Of a stretch of DNA of 64,000 nt, positions 12,240 to 23,798 are shown in pieces. The stretch covers positions 59,739,840-59,803,839 of the forward strand of contig JAVMKO010000002.1 in assembly GCA_032164245.1 (NCBI GenBank), given 5' to 3'. The notes beneath the pieces were generated by a model. That model ran no database searches. It had not been told where the DNA came from and saw only the letters and a list, made by a program, of their open reading frames with translations. The position numbers and the translations under genes are program-made. Position 1 is the stretch's first letter, and each line of letters opens with the position of its first letter. This stretch comes from Sternotherus odoratus. Its lineage: Eukaryota; Chordata; Testudines; Kinosternidae.

Positions 12240-12720
12240 CAGCAAAGGGAGTTTGGGTGTGAGAGGATGGGGCTCAACAAAGGAGGGGTCTGAGGTCCAA
12301 GTGCAGCTGACTGGACTCAGTGGAGTGGGGGATTGAGTGTGGGGAGCTCAGTGGGAGGTAGTCTGGGTGCAGGGGTGGGGGTCTGGATGCAGAGGGTGAG
12401 ATTTGGCAAGGTGTGAGTTCTGGATGCAGGGGCGAGGGGGACTTGGCAGGGTGGTCTGTGTGTGGGGGTGGGTGAGATGCATTGTTGGCAGGATGGGGGA
12501 ACAGCTCTCCATACAGTGAGCCCTCCCCAATGGCTGTGGAGTGATGGGGTCAGGAATTGGGGGATGTGGTGGTGCAGATCTTCCTGCTGTCTGGGGAAGT
12601 TTCTGGGGGTGGATCTGATCTGGCCCCAGATGCTCCTTGCAAGAGAAGAGGAGCTGAGTCTGCCACAGGGTAGGAGCCACTCCCTGGAAGCAAAGAAATT
12701 TCCAGGGGACATGAATTCTG
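12240..12720. repeat. G-rich imperfect repeat block
   Basis: Runs such as 'ctgggtgcaggggtgggggt' and 'ctggatgcaggggcgaggggg' recur imperfectly. Open frames on both strands are by-products of the skewed composition. It resembles the G-rich interior of the MITE at 38408-38983 and may be from a related element. Confidence 0.4.
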
Positions 12721-14936
12721 TGTGCACACAGTGGTGCAGAATTCCTCCATGAGTGCTGTGTTCTTATGTCCTACAGAATAGCCTCTCTGTAACTCTTTAT
12801 AGAAGGCAGAATCTGAATGACTCATCTCAACTCTATGGTTCCTCTAGGGTGCTCCTTGGAGCAATATAAACTAGAATTTAAGTCTATGGATACCAGGATA
12901 GACATATTTAATTCAAAATCAACAAATCTAGTTAACTATAGTAACTATCTTTTAAAGATGTATTTGTCTAGGTTAGTTTGGGAGTTTGTGTATGTGGCTG
13001 AAAATATGTTATTAAGAGATGAAAAACATGAATGGAACGAGTATAGGCAGAAAGCTACAGAAAAATAAGCAATTTACTGTGAAAGTTCTAACGTCTGTCT
13101 AAACATCTGTCACTTAGATTTTAATTGATAAGTAAAGTATTCAGAAACTTTTAATCAAAAACTCAATTATGTTCAAATTAAATTAATGTAAAATGTTAAG
13201 TGATTAGCCGTGTAGTCTAATTTAATGCCCATTACTTCAATGTGCTTTTATGGTGGATTAAGGTGAACAGACATCCCAGTTTTATTAAGGGAGTTTTAAG
13301 GTACTTACTGTTTCAGAAATTAAAATGTTAATTAAAATTTCTGCTTCGAAAGCATATTCTTCCATCCACCTCCTCCCTTGCATGCACTGAAACATGTAAC
13401 TTGGAAAGAGAGAGAGATCTTCTATGATTGTGAACTATCACAGGGTGTCATATAAGTAAATATCACAGCCAGAGGAAAATTAACACGAGAATACTACATT
13501 TTAAGGAGTTTCATTCCATGGTGAACCAGATTGTACATATTCATTAATTTAGTGCCAATATAGTGTCACTCTTAACTACAACCTTTCTAGGCCATATTCA
13601 ACTAGCATACTGTAACAGAATTCCTGTTAAGCCAATCAATCCTGCGATAGGATATATGACTCCTTTACATTGACAGGCTGGTTAATATAATACCAGTGTC
13701 AACTACTGGGTGTCTTACTATAAAATGGAGTTGAATAAAAAAACTAGTTTGGGGAAATTAATTAATTTTTTTTTCATTCTGAAGGGTTTGGAATGGATAT
13801 CATTTTGGTTTTTACCACATTTTTCATCATTTTTAAAGAACATTATTGAAGACACTGTCATAATGGTCATCATAACTTTTCATTTTCCAAAAACCTGGTT
13901 TTAGATAAATGTAAGATTTTGATATCATTTTCTGAAGAAAAAAAAACCAACAACAAAAAACCCAAAAAACCCCACACCTCCATTAAAAGACCTCAAAACC
14001 TACATTAAAAAAAATATCGACAACATTTTTTGGTTAAGGCAATTTTTTGATAAAAAATTGAACAAGTGTTTGTTCAAAAACTTTGACCAACTCTGATTAA
14101 GACCCTTTCAGCTTTACATTGACTAAAATGTATATGTTTGTCTTATGGCTGTGAAGCTTATGTCTGAAAGCATCAATACAGTGCAATGTTTTGGCCAATA
14201 TACTTCTGTAGTACTGAAAGAGAAAAATTCTCATGTACAGGTTTTACAATCAGTAAGCTACATAAAATAAGCAGGGAATTAACATTAGTGCAAAAGCTTG
14301 CAAAATATTATTAACAGTGCATATAAAATCTGCAGGTGTAATAATCTACAGGTAATCTGATCCCAGGACGTCCTGCTATTTTAGACATTATCCTGTGTAC
14401 TGTAGATTTGACTGGACATTGAAATCCCTTCCCATGATCAATTTTGTGTGCTTCTGAAATAAAAATCATCCCAATTCATGACAAAAAGTCCTGCAAATTT
14501 TTTCACAGGAAGGAATTTTAAGACAAACTCCATTTTGGGAGAACTGAAACTTATTTTTTGAGCTTGCCAGCAGCCTGCAAAAAGTGAAATTTACAAGATC
14601 CTTCCAGACAGGCAGCTGAGGAGCTGACATTTGGATTTCCGCAATGGAAAAATGAAATTTTCCCAAAGCAAATTTTGATTGTGCAAAAAGGGTATTTGCT
14701 GACAGAAAATTCCTGACCAGTTCTAGTGTACTGGCACATTTCCTTCCTAAACTTGAAGCATTTCCTCTTCTATAATAACTAAAAAAAATCTTGATTTTAC
14801 AAACTATATAAGCAAGTACATACATAAATAGATGCACCAAAATTGGAAAATAGACTAACCAGATCCTAGATCTTAATACTGAATGAGCTTGATTATGTAA
14901 ATTGCTTGAAAATACAGTGGTCACATTTTAAACGTT

Positions 14937-15119
14937 AAGAAAGCCAGGAATACTTGTAGCACCTTAGAGACTAATTAGTTTATTTCAGCATAAGCTTTTG
15001 TGAGCTATAGCTCACTTCATCGGATGCTTATGCTGAAATAAAGTAGTTAGTCTCTAAGGTACTACAAGTATTCCTGGCTTTCTTTATGGATACAGACTAA
15101 CACAGCTGCTATTCTTGAG
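14937..15119. mobile_element. Fold-back retroposon (SINE tail with 5' inversion)
   Basis: Two roughly 59-bp arms, 14937-14995 and 15026-15084, are near-perfect inverted copies around a 30-bp loop. The right arm continues into the SINE-type tail 'atacagactaacacagctgc'. Flanks ATTTTAAACGTT (left) and ATTTTAAACATT (right, about 15122) look like a target duplication with one mismatch. The structure fits retroposition with 5' inversion (twin priming). Confidence 0.7.
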
Positions 15120-15868
15120 CCTATTTTAAACATTGTTTTTTTCTTTTCCATTTTGAAAGAATCTACAGTAAATGAATGATTATTTTTTTCTTAAAATGGG
15201 AAATACTGATAGAATCAAAAATCCTTCTCAGTTCAATAGACATTTTTCAATGACATCTGGTGTATAATTTATTTTTTTTATGTTTTACTGTTTTCTTACA
15301 ACTCCACAAAAAGGTAAATAAATTTTAAAAAAATATTTAAATTTAAGTATTTAAAAAAATACTTTAAAAAAACACCCCAAAACAAGAAATCAGTCCTGAG
15401 GAGTTTATGGTGAGAAAGTGAAACTTCTTTATGGGGGTGATTTTTATCATGTCCAGAGTCAATAGTAATAATACAATATGTCACTTTTCTCCCAGGTATT
15501 GTTGCATCTTGCCTTTAGCAATGAACTTTAAAAAAAAGAATCATAATGTTACATGATAGGTTCCTGAATGCAAGTGTTGTGAAGTGTTTTAGAAAAACAG
15601 CATTTTTTGAATTTCTAAACAAGATATTTTACATTTAATAGGCAAAAGAGTTTAAACAAACATTATATTAATTATTTGCCAATACAAAACTTAAGTCTCT
15701 CAAGAGCAAATCTGATTTCAAGAGCGGGTGCTTTGCATACACTGTCATTTTCTCAACAAAACCTCTAGTCACATTTTTAGATCATGTTAAAAAATTGTGT
15801 TCCTCCCAAAAGTCAGCACTAAAATTTTTGGTATCTCTTTTGTTCTTACCCTTTCCTTTTTCTCACAG

Positions 15869-15986
15869 ATAAACTTCGTATTACTTCTGAGCCCCGGGAT
15901 GCAGCTGTTACCCCAGGGAATACTGTCTACTTTACCTGCAAAGCAGAAGGAAATCCTAAACCCAAGATCATTTGGATACATAACAA
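15869..15986 (+). pseudogene. PXDNL: PXDNL exon: Ig-like C2 domain 1, first half
   Basis: It reads [20 protein letters not shown] then [17 protein letters not shown]. This is the first half of an I-set Ig domain, with the B-strand cysteine in YFTCKAEG and the C-strand tryptophan in IIWIHN. The acceptor is a good pyrimidine tract ending TCTCACAG; the donor is GTAAAT at 15987. It begins with 2 nt and ends with 2 nt of split codons, in phase with both neighbours. A Tigger-type MITE starts 27 bp past the donor. Confidence 0.9.
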
Positions 15987-16013
15987 GTAAATCTTAACCA
16001 ATCATTGCACATA

Positions 16014-16169
16014 CAGTCGGACCCCGCAATACCACAACCACTGGGAGCCAAAAAATCCCGATCACGGCAAGAGCGGGGTCCCGCTATTGCGGGGTCGCGC
16101 GGCATCGGGAGTCCCGCGCTATAAGCGGATTCGCACTATAGCGGGGCGTGGTATTTTGGGGCTCCACTG
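16014..16169. mobile_element. Tigger/pogo-type MITE with TA target duplication
   Basis: It starts CAGTCGGACCCCGC and ends GGGGCTCCACTG, with TA at 16012-16013 and 16170-16171. The inverted ends extend to AATACCAC inside. Length 156 bp, very CpG-rich for the region, no coding sequence. It lies just past the donor of the 15869-15986 exon. Confidence 0.75.
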
Positions 16170-16489
16170 TATATACTAGTCTATTTTCAAATGCTAATTA
16201 TTATTAACACCTGGGTTTGTGGACTAGCAATCTAGAATGAGTGTGTGTATGTGTGTGTGTTTTCTAATCTAGTCACTCTGTAGGAGACTGGTTATGAAAA
16301 TTCAACGCAATTCAATTTCAGTGAAACTCAGGGGGGAAAGAAGTTTATTATTTAATACTTTCTTTACTGACCTCTATGCTACCTTGGCCTATTTTTAAAA
16401 AATGAGAGGGAACTCCAGGGTCCTTTAAAATGCCTCCTCTCTTGCATTTTCCATCAGAACTCCCCCATGCCTTAGGTGGAATGTGCACA

Positions 16490-16595
16490 GGTTCATTTTC
16501 CACATGAAGTAGCTGAGGAACAGAAAGTTAAAATGATTTGCCAGAGGTGACAAAAGATACTTGTGAGAGAGCCATAAATAGAACTCTAATCTCTA
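16490..16595 (-). mobile_element. MIR-type SINE relic, antisense
   Basis: 'agctgaggaacagaaagtta', 'atgatttgccagaggtgaca' and a following 'agaactctaatctct' match the reverse complement of MIR. Confidence 0.5.
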
Positions 16596-16596
16596 A

Positions 16597-16846
16597 AGGT
16601 AGGTCTACACTGCAACTTGGAGTTGTGACTGCAGCACATATTCCAGTAGCCACAACAGCAGGGCTAGTGGCACAGGCTTCCCCTCAAGTACAAGCCCAAC
16701 CAGGATTTTACCTATGTATTCAGGTGGCTAGCCTTGCTGTCACCTGTGTCATAGCACTACATTGCTAGTTTTAGGCAAGCTTGATCAGTCAAAGCTAGAT
16801 CAGGTATTCCCATGTGTGTTGTCCCAGTTGCAATGTAGACAATATA
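16597..16846. mobile_element. hAT-like MITE
   Basis: Ends 'taggtctacactgcaac' and 'gttgcaatgtagacaatata' are inverted copies about 250 bp apart. The interior phrase 'agctagatcaggtattccca' and the ends recur in the element at 63308-63584. No coding capacity. Confidence 0.65.
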
Positions 16847-19800
16847 TTTTATTATAATTTTTAAGACAACAGAAAAATTAAGTTTTAAACATAAAAGTCA
16901 AAACAATAAAATAGAAAGAAAAGATTGTATCCTTATTGAAATGAAATTTTTCAATAATTTCCTGACAAAGGTTTTGACTGAAGTGGTATATTCCCGTGAA
17001 ATGTTTCAGTTTACTTGAATCAACATTTTCAGACAGAAAACTGTTCTGTCAGAAAATGTTCAACCAGATGGATTAATTTTCTATTATTTTTAGAAATACT
17101 GTGACAGGCTGTTCCTACCTGTGGTACCACATACTGGTTCGGTACCTGACTCATGCCTCACCCCATCTCTTGTGTCTCCTGCTGGTGGTTGGTCCAGTGC
17201 AGTGGCCATCTCTCCTGATAGATAATGACTAGGCCCTTTGGCAAGTTCACCAGTGGAGCCAGCTCCCTTCCGAGGAGGCGTAGGTAATAGCATGTAACCA
17301 AATATATAGAAGTCTATAACCCTTCTGTCAGATGGAGTTGGCAGCAACAAGGTCTGGTTGCAATGTCTTGGGATTCCTCTTAACAATACAAAACAATAGC
17401 CCCCCCCAACTAATGTGGGAAAACTTAACACCGTGCTAGGCACCTCTCAGAGGCAATACTTCCCAACTCACAAGCGCTGCGTCTGTGTATAACAAAAGAA
17501 CTCTAATTCAAAGGGAAAAGGAACCAAGCATTAGTTTGGGAAAACACCACAGCCCCACTCCAAAGCATGTGTCCATAAGCAAACCTGACCCCACAGTGCA
17601 TCCTCAGTGTCCTTTGTTCATTGGACTTTCCCACCATTAGGTGGGAAACTGAAGCAAATGCCCCTTTAAAACATCATTCCCCTCTCCCTCTGCTGCACCT
17701 TGCTCACAGTTGGTGGTCCTCAGTTAGTGAAGAGTTCAATGGTGTATTCACAGGGTTCACCTCCCACCCCTGGGAGGGGGGACGGGACATCAAGCAATGC
17801 CTCAGCTGCTGCCTCTGCAACTGGCTCACAGCTGCTGCTGTTTCTCAGCCACTGCTGGCCACTGCTTCTCTGCTACCATTGTTTGCTGCTCTGCACCATC
17901 ATGTTCTGAGGTTCAGTCACTGACCCCAGCTCTCAGGGATTTCAGCAGGTAGGAGGAAGCCTCATAGCCCGTGCAATCTCTGTGTTGTCTTTCACTGTCT
18001 AAGGCTTAGCCCCTGGACCTGCTCTTCAGTGATGTCAGCACTAGGAATCACCCGCCAGAAACAATGACTCTCAGTTGAGTCCAATCAACTCTGCCATTAA
18101 GTGATGGAGAAGAATAGATCCAACCGCATCTTGGACTCTTTAGGCAGATTCCTGTCCCCACCCACTCTCCCCTTCCCTGGGCTTTGACATTTTTAATCCC
18201 TGCTTAGTAGGTGAGGTTCAGTTTAGGGTAACCCCCCTCAATCTGGGTATGCTGAACACAGTTCTGCTGCCCTTTACTCATACAGTGAGGATAACAACAT
18301 TTCATTACCCGTGCATTCAAATACAAGAGTGACTTGTAACCCAAAGCCAGCCAAAATTGATCATTTTGGCAAAGCAGCTCCATCTGTTGTGCACCTAGGC
18401 AGAGTAGGCATGTTTGTGCAAACATGGTCTGCTCTTGGAAGTCTTTTACTCTGGCTTATCACTAGATGTCAGGGGAGACTCCTTCAAACTCTACTTACAA
18501 GTCCAACATCCCCTACAAAAGAGTCTTTAAGGTGCCACAGGACTCTTTGTCACTTCAAAAAGATTGAAATTGATCATTTATTCACCCTAGCCCTCACAGT
18601 TACAAAAAGTGATACTCAATAAAGACATTGAATGGGATCACACTTCAAACCACACATCTGTCATTATTTTCAAGAATCTGTAATTATATAAGTACTTTAC
18701 CCAGAACTTCTGTTGCTAGTTGATAAATAGATTAACTGACATTTTCCCCATTTTAAAAATACCAGAATAAAATATTTAGATGCTACAAGCAAGGTAACAC
18801 AAACAATCCAAGATGGTTGTGATGAAATATACATTTCTTTATATTTGAGAAAATGTCTTTTTTATCATGTAAGACATGTAAGATGTATGATGGCCTTTTG
18901 TCCTTTAAATTGCCTCTGGATGCTGCTTATTCCTTATTTAAAGTGCTTGCTTTTTGTCAAAGATGTTATAGATAAGTATATTATCATCACTTAATATACT
19001 TAATTGTAGTTTTAAACTCAGATTTTTTTAATAAACCCTCTTTAATTAATTCAGCTATAACTGAAGCTTTGTGTAGGAAAAAATATACACCCCCAACCAC
19101 GATACAAACTGTTCCAGAAGAGTCACTCAGTGTGTTTACGCTGCTAGTATCATAGTCACACCATGTTACCCAGCAGGGAAGTTGCTTTGGAAGAAGCTAC
19201 TGACTACGTGTCTTGAAGGTCCTTTTGCAAATCTACAGTAGCCAACATAAGTGGATAATTGTTTACAAACACTGCAAAACCTTGTTCCAGTCTGCCTAAG
19301 CAAACTAAATTTTTAATTTAAAATTTAATATAATGATGACCATTTTTACAAGTTACTTTCATACGAAACTGTCACACTGCATCAGTCAGAAAAAAGGAAC
19401 AAAGAAGTTTTGCCCTGAGCAAACAATACTGATGCCCCAAATGAGTAAACAAATGCTCTTCTGGTGTGTAATCTCAAATCCAGCGTGGTAACAGCAAAAT
19501 TAAAAGAACAATTGCCAATTAAAAACAAAATTTGTGTGCTAGAATGTGGTTGTTTAATGACAGTCTAGAGTAAGAGGTTGCATGTAAATGTGTCACAGTT
19601 CATCCCAAAGTACCTTGTCCCTCTTGCATTAGGATAAAATAATTGACTGCAGTGTTGTAAAGGGTGTTGTTCACTTGTCGCCATGTGTCTAGCCAGCTCC
19701 ATTGAGGAATGGAAAGGCAGAGTCATTATCCACGCTGGTCTCCTCCCCGCTTGTCCACAGAGGGGAGTAGTGGATATACAGTACCTGTACTCTCCACAGG

Positions 19801-20205
19801 ACCCAGACCCAAACACAGGTAACTTTGTTGTGATCATGTACAGGGGATGGAATCTTACTACTATGTACTGTCAGAACTGGGGACAATTTATAGCATTTCA
19901 CTAAACAAAATCAAAATAAATTAAAGAACTTGAGAGGGCTGATTTCTGCAAAGTACGGAGAGTCTTCCTCTTCCATTGTCTTCACTGGGAGATGAAGTAC
20001 CTCACACTATTAGACCCATAATTTGAATCTGAACATTGCCTTGAAACCTATGCATGATCCCAGTATCATTAATTTATCCTCCATCCCACATATGAAATTC
20101 AAATTACATAATATGCAGATGATCTATATTTCTAAGATGATAGAAGTGTTCCAAACTGTGCAGATTTGACAAAGATAACTTGTCAGAGTTCTCCTCTGTT
20201 TTCAG

Positions 20206-20375
20206 CCACTCATTGGATATGAAAGATGACAGGCGGTTGAATTTGCTTGAAGATGGGACTCTCATGATTCAGAATATCCGAGAATCTGATCAAGGCATCT
20301 ATCAGTGTATGGCCCAGAATGTGGCAGGCAAAGTCAAGATGCAGAGTGCTTTCCTCAGATACTCCAGTGTGCCAA
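20206..20375 (+). pseudogene. PXDNL: PXDNL exon: Ig-like C2 domain 1, second half
   Basis: It follows TTTTCAG and ends at GTAAAT. It reads [20 protein letters not shown], then [20 protein letters not shown]. The DQGIYQC motif supplies the F-strand cysteine that pairs with the one in the previous exon. Joining gives N-H-S across the split codon. The exon ends with 1 nt, which completes a codon with the next exon. No lesion is seen. Confidence 0.9.
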
Positions 20376-20898
20376 GTAAATACTTTTTTTCTTTGTGTTA
20401 TGTCTAGTTTGGAAACCATTTTCATTTACATGAATAAAAATATATCCATTTTTAATCCTCAAATATATTCCTTAAAACATCCCCAAACCTCTGCTTGAGG
20501 TTTAATAAGAGTTCACTTAATAATATGAACAATTATACAAAGTTAATCTGAATTACATTACTGCTCTGATCCAGATCAGGCCCCATTTTGTTTTGCACTC
20601 TATAAACACAGTAGAAGAATCCCTGCTGGAACAGTTTAAAATTTAAGGGGATTAGAAGTGGGACAAAGAAGCGTTGATATTTTACAGATGGGGATCTGAG
20701 GCAGAGACACATTATGTAATTTTCCCCCAGCCATCTAGAAAGTCTGCAGCAGACTTGAGAATTGAACTTTGATCTTCTGAGTCTTAGACCAGTGCCTTAT
20801 GTGCAATATCATCCTTACTCAAAGAGTAGGATAGCAGTTTAGTTTGAAAAGGTGGAAATTCAAGCCCCTTTTCACCTTGTTTTTCTCTTTCTTCCTAG
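20376..20898. other. PXDNL intron with antisense MIR
   Basis: About 20665-20825 reads as reverse-complement MIR ('ttttacagatggggatctga', 'attgaactttgatcttctga'). The rest is plain intron. Confidence 0.55.
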
Positions 20899-21168
20899 CT
20901 AAGTCCAGTTTTATCATTCAACTCCAGGATACAGAGGTCTTAGTTGGCACCAGCATCACTTTGGAATGCATGGCCACAGGCCACCCCCAACCTCACATCA
21001 GCTGGACGAGAGGAAATGGAGAGTTACTGGACGAATCCAGGTACATCATCACTTCTTCTGGAGGACTTTTCATTCAGAAGGTCACATTGCAGGACCACAA
21101 TCAGTTTATCTGTCATGCTCATAACAACCATGGCTCTATCCAAGCATCAGTAAATATTATTGTACAAG
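20899..21168 (+). pseudogene. PXDNL: PXDNL exon: Ig-like C2 domain 2
   Basis: A single 270-nt exon codes a whole Ig domain. It includes SFIIQLQDTEVLVGTSITLE, the first cysteine in LECMATGHPQP, HISWTRGNGELL, and SSGGLFIQKV, and ends with FICHAHNNHGSIQASVNIIV. Acceptor CTTCCTAG and donor GTAAGT are canonical. The usual D-x-G-x-Y-x-C motif before the second cysteine is changed to DHNQFIC, a mild departure that may reflect relaxed constraint. The exon ends in phase 1. The next exon found downstream starts in phase 0, so direct splicing between them would shift the frame. Confidence 0.9.
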
Positions 21169-21501
21169 GTAAGTAGAACATGAAGCTGCTGTTGAAATTT
21201 AAACGGCTCAAGCCTGAAACATAGCTTTCTGGTCATGTGTGTTAAGATGTGTGCTTTGAACTGTATGATGAAAGCGTGGGCTCTTTGTTGTCTTGCAGTC
21301 TGTTGTCTGGTCTATACCAATATGCCTGTTAGTCACATATTAGTATTTCAAGCATTCAACATTTATTAGTAAAACACTGGGCCAAATTCGTCCCTGGTGT
21401 ACAGTAACTCCATTGACTCTAGTAGAGATACACAAGGGATAAATTTGGTTTGTTTATATGAGAATATTTTACACTGGTTGTATAAAGTTAGGGAAAACTT
21501 A

Positions 21502-21674
21502 TAGAGGGATCGGATAGCTCAGTGGTTTGAGCATTGACCTGCTAAACCCAGGGTTGTGAGTTCAATCCTTGAGGGATATGGGGCAAAAATGGGATCAGTC
21601 CTCCTTTGAGCAGTGGGTTAGACTAAATGATCTCCTGAGGGCCCTTCTAGCTCTGAAATTCTATGGTTCTAAAA
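21502..21674 (+). mobile_element. tRNA-derived SINE
   Basis: The head carries an A box (tagctcagtggtttgag) and a B box (gttgtgagttcaatcc), internal promoter elements of RNA polymerase III, then a SINE body ending 'ccttctagctctgaaattct'. The form is that of the turtle tRNA SINEs (Cry family) as I know them. The body shows it is a SINE, not a tRNA gene. Confidence 0.8.
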
Positions 21675-22384
21675 CCAGCATTGACCAGCACAGTTATATC
21701 CAAAATAGTTGCTGCTGTGCAAGACATCATTTGGCTACCCCTGTTAAAGGCTGACAAGTTAACTTTGATCAAACCTGATGATAAACAGTTTTGTAGCTAT
21801 TTAGGTTGGTACTTATATGACCCACAACATCTAAAAATGGAAAAAAACAACAATCCTCTTTCTAGCCAGTAAGGAGAATAACTTGATGAGTTTTAGAGGG
21901 GTTTGGCTTGTTTGCTTGTGGATGGATGTGTATTTTTGGTGTGTGTTGAAAAACTTACTTAGGGAAAACCAAGTCAAATAAATGAGTTTTGCATTTTGTT
22001 TTGAAAGTCGTTAGTTTTGTGGTCTGTTGCAGAAGAGGGACGCATAACCTAGTTCCATGGTGTTTCCTGTAGTCATGAATCTCCCCCATTGTTCAACAGC
22101 TTTGTTGTGCTGGTGGATCATAGATGTGAGAAGAAGTCACTGTGGCAGAGGGAGATGCAGTGTCTCAGCTGGAGCCAATCCCAGGCTGGAGACTTTGAAC
22201 TTGACTATTCAATGGGGATCCAGTACAGAGAGCTGGGCATTGGGGTGATGTGTTTATGGTGAACTGTGTTGCTAAGTGGACAACCTGATGTGTTTTATAC
22301 CCATTGGAGCCTGTTCAGTGTGTGAGGATTCATTCCTAGATATGAGTTTCAATAATTAATCGAATGTAATAATATGTTATTTAT

Positions 22385-22530
22385 GCCATCATAGAATCCT
22401 AGAATTGTAGGACTGGAAGGGACCTCAAGAGGTCATATAATCCATTCCCCTGCACTCAAAGCAGAACTAAATATTGTTTAGACCATTCCTGACAGGTGTT
22501 TGTCTAATCTCTTCTTAAAAATGTCCAATT
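22385..22530 (-). mobile_element. CR1 LINE fragment, antisense 3' end
   Basis: 'aggactggaagggacctcaa' and 'gaggtcatataatccattcc' match the reverse complement of the CR1 3' region, which is repeated in longer form from 40425. Confidence 0.75.
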
Positions 22531-23375
22531 ACTATGGCAGAAAATGTTTACAGTCTGGAACAGAGCTGGATATACATTCTTCATTAACCATTTATCTTTT
22601 TTTCTTTTTAGAAATTATTTATGAAGAAAATTTTTTTTAATATTTATTTCACTGTTTTTAATTCTTTGATAGCCATTTCTTCCAACCAGTTTAGCCTTTT
22701 GATTATTTACAAAATACCCTCTCTAAATATTTGTTGTTTGCAATTTGCTATTTATGCTGTACGATTGGTCACTTAAATTGTGTTTCGGATGGGAGTTCTG
22801 AAGTGCTCACCATTGGCCTAATTCTGCTTCCATTGACATCAACAAGGGCCGAGTCAGGTCAACACAGGTGGTTAGAATCTTCTCAGACAGCTGATAAGCA
22901 CTTTAGGGAGAGAAAGAGAGCATACAGAATATAAGCAGGCCCCCAAAAATGTAAGGCATTTAAAAATCTCTCTTTGTCTTCATTAACCATGTTCATGGAC
23001 TCCCATGGACTGTGATTGCTGAGAGATTCACTTAGAGATGGAGAAAAAGAAGGTAGATTTACTGGCTGTCTAGCACTCTTTACATCTCTCTCTCTTGCTG
23101 GTCATGTTAATACACAATAATTGCATATGCACATGAAGGTTATAAGCAGACTTTCATGTTTGACTCATTTAATTGCCTGAATGCCGGGGCTTTTGCCAGG
23201 GTACTCCCCTCTCCCATACACAAAGCATATACTATTTCAGGTTCATTGGTTAAGTCTACTAGTCCCACTGTTATGTCCCTGTCATTTTCACACTACTCAC
23301 CACTCTCATTAATCACATAGGCATGCTCAAGTCTGTCTACAAAGGGAAAAGTCTCCTGTCTTCATCTCTCTAGTT

Positions 23376-23706
23376 CAGCGGTTCTCAAACTTCATTGCAC
23401 TGCAACCCCTTTCTAACAACAAAAATTACTGCACAACCCCAAGGTGGGGAACTGAAGCCTGAGCCTGCCCAAGCCCGGGTGGGTGTGGGGCTAAGTAGAA
23501 GCCCAAAGAATTCAGCCTTGGGGAGGGGACCTGTAACCTGAACCCCACTGCCCAGAGCTGAATCTGAAGCCCAAGCCCCATGGCCTGGGGATGAAGCACT
23601 TGAGATTCAGCCCCAGGCCCCACCAAATCTAATGTTAGCCCTGGTGACCCCATTCAAATAGAGTTGTGACACATTGTGGGATCACAATCCACAATTTGAG
23701 AACCTA
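23376..23706. mobile_element. hAT (Charlie-like) MITE with 8-bp target duplication
   Basis: Left terminus CAGCGGTTCTCAAACTT and right terminus 'aatttgagaaccta' are inverted copies of the classic CAGNGGTTCTCAAAC hAT end. Flanks CTCTAGTT (23368-23375) and CTCTAATT (23707-23714) are an 8-bp duplication with one mismatch. No coding sequence. Confidence 0.8.
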
Positions 23707-23798
23707 CTCTAATTTGATTGCTGGGCCCGATGTCAAGACATTTTTGGTAATTATTGTACACTGTTAACTCTCTCCTCTCTATCCCATATTATATATAA

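Larger units (their letters stand above)
9725..15868. other. PXDNL intron, mostly unique AT-rich sequence
   Basis: No exon is seen. 9725-12130 and 12760-14930 are AT-rich without clear repeats. 12160-12225 has a short CR1-3'-end-like phrase ('gctgtctgagacaggatacc'). 12240-12720 is a G-rich, imperfectly repetitive block. A fold-back retroposon lies at 14937-15119. 15130-15868 shows nothing before the acceptor. Confidence 0.5.
15987..20205. other. PXDNL intron with MITEs and a MIR
   Basis: Contains the Tigger-type MITE at 16014-16169, a MIR relic at about 16490-16595, a hAT-like MITE at 16597-16846, a moderately GC-rich repeat-like tract at about 17096-18300 that I cannot classify, and a SINE-tail scrap at 18517-18557 ('ctttaaggtgccacaggact'). 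18560-20205 shows no recognisable feature apart from the acceptor. Confidence 0.5.

Noticed and set aside
12317..12825. Overlapping open frames of 90-136 codons on both strands.
   Set aside because: G-rich repeat block with no recognisable domain and no splice context.
17090..17923. Open frames of 100-117 codons.
   Set aside because: No homology recognised, no splice signals fitting PXDNL, and the tract looks like an old repeat.
21502..21580. Possible tRNA gene (A and B boxes).
   Set aside because: The tRNA-like head runs directly into a SINE body, and no full cloverleaf with acceptor pairing is apparent.
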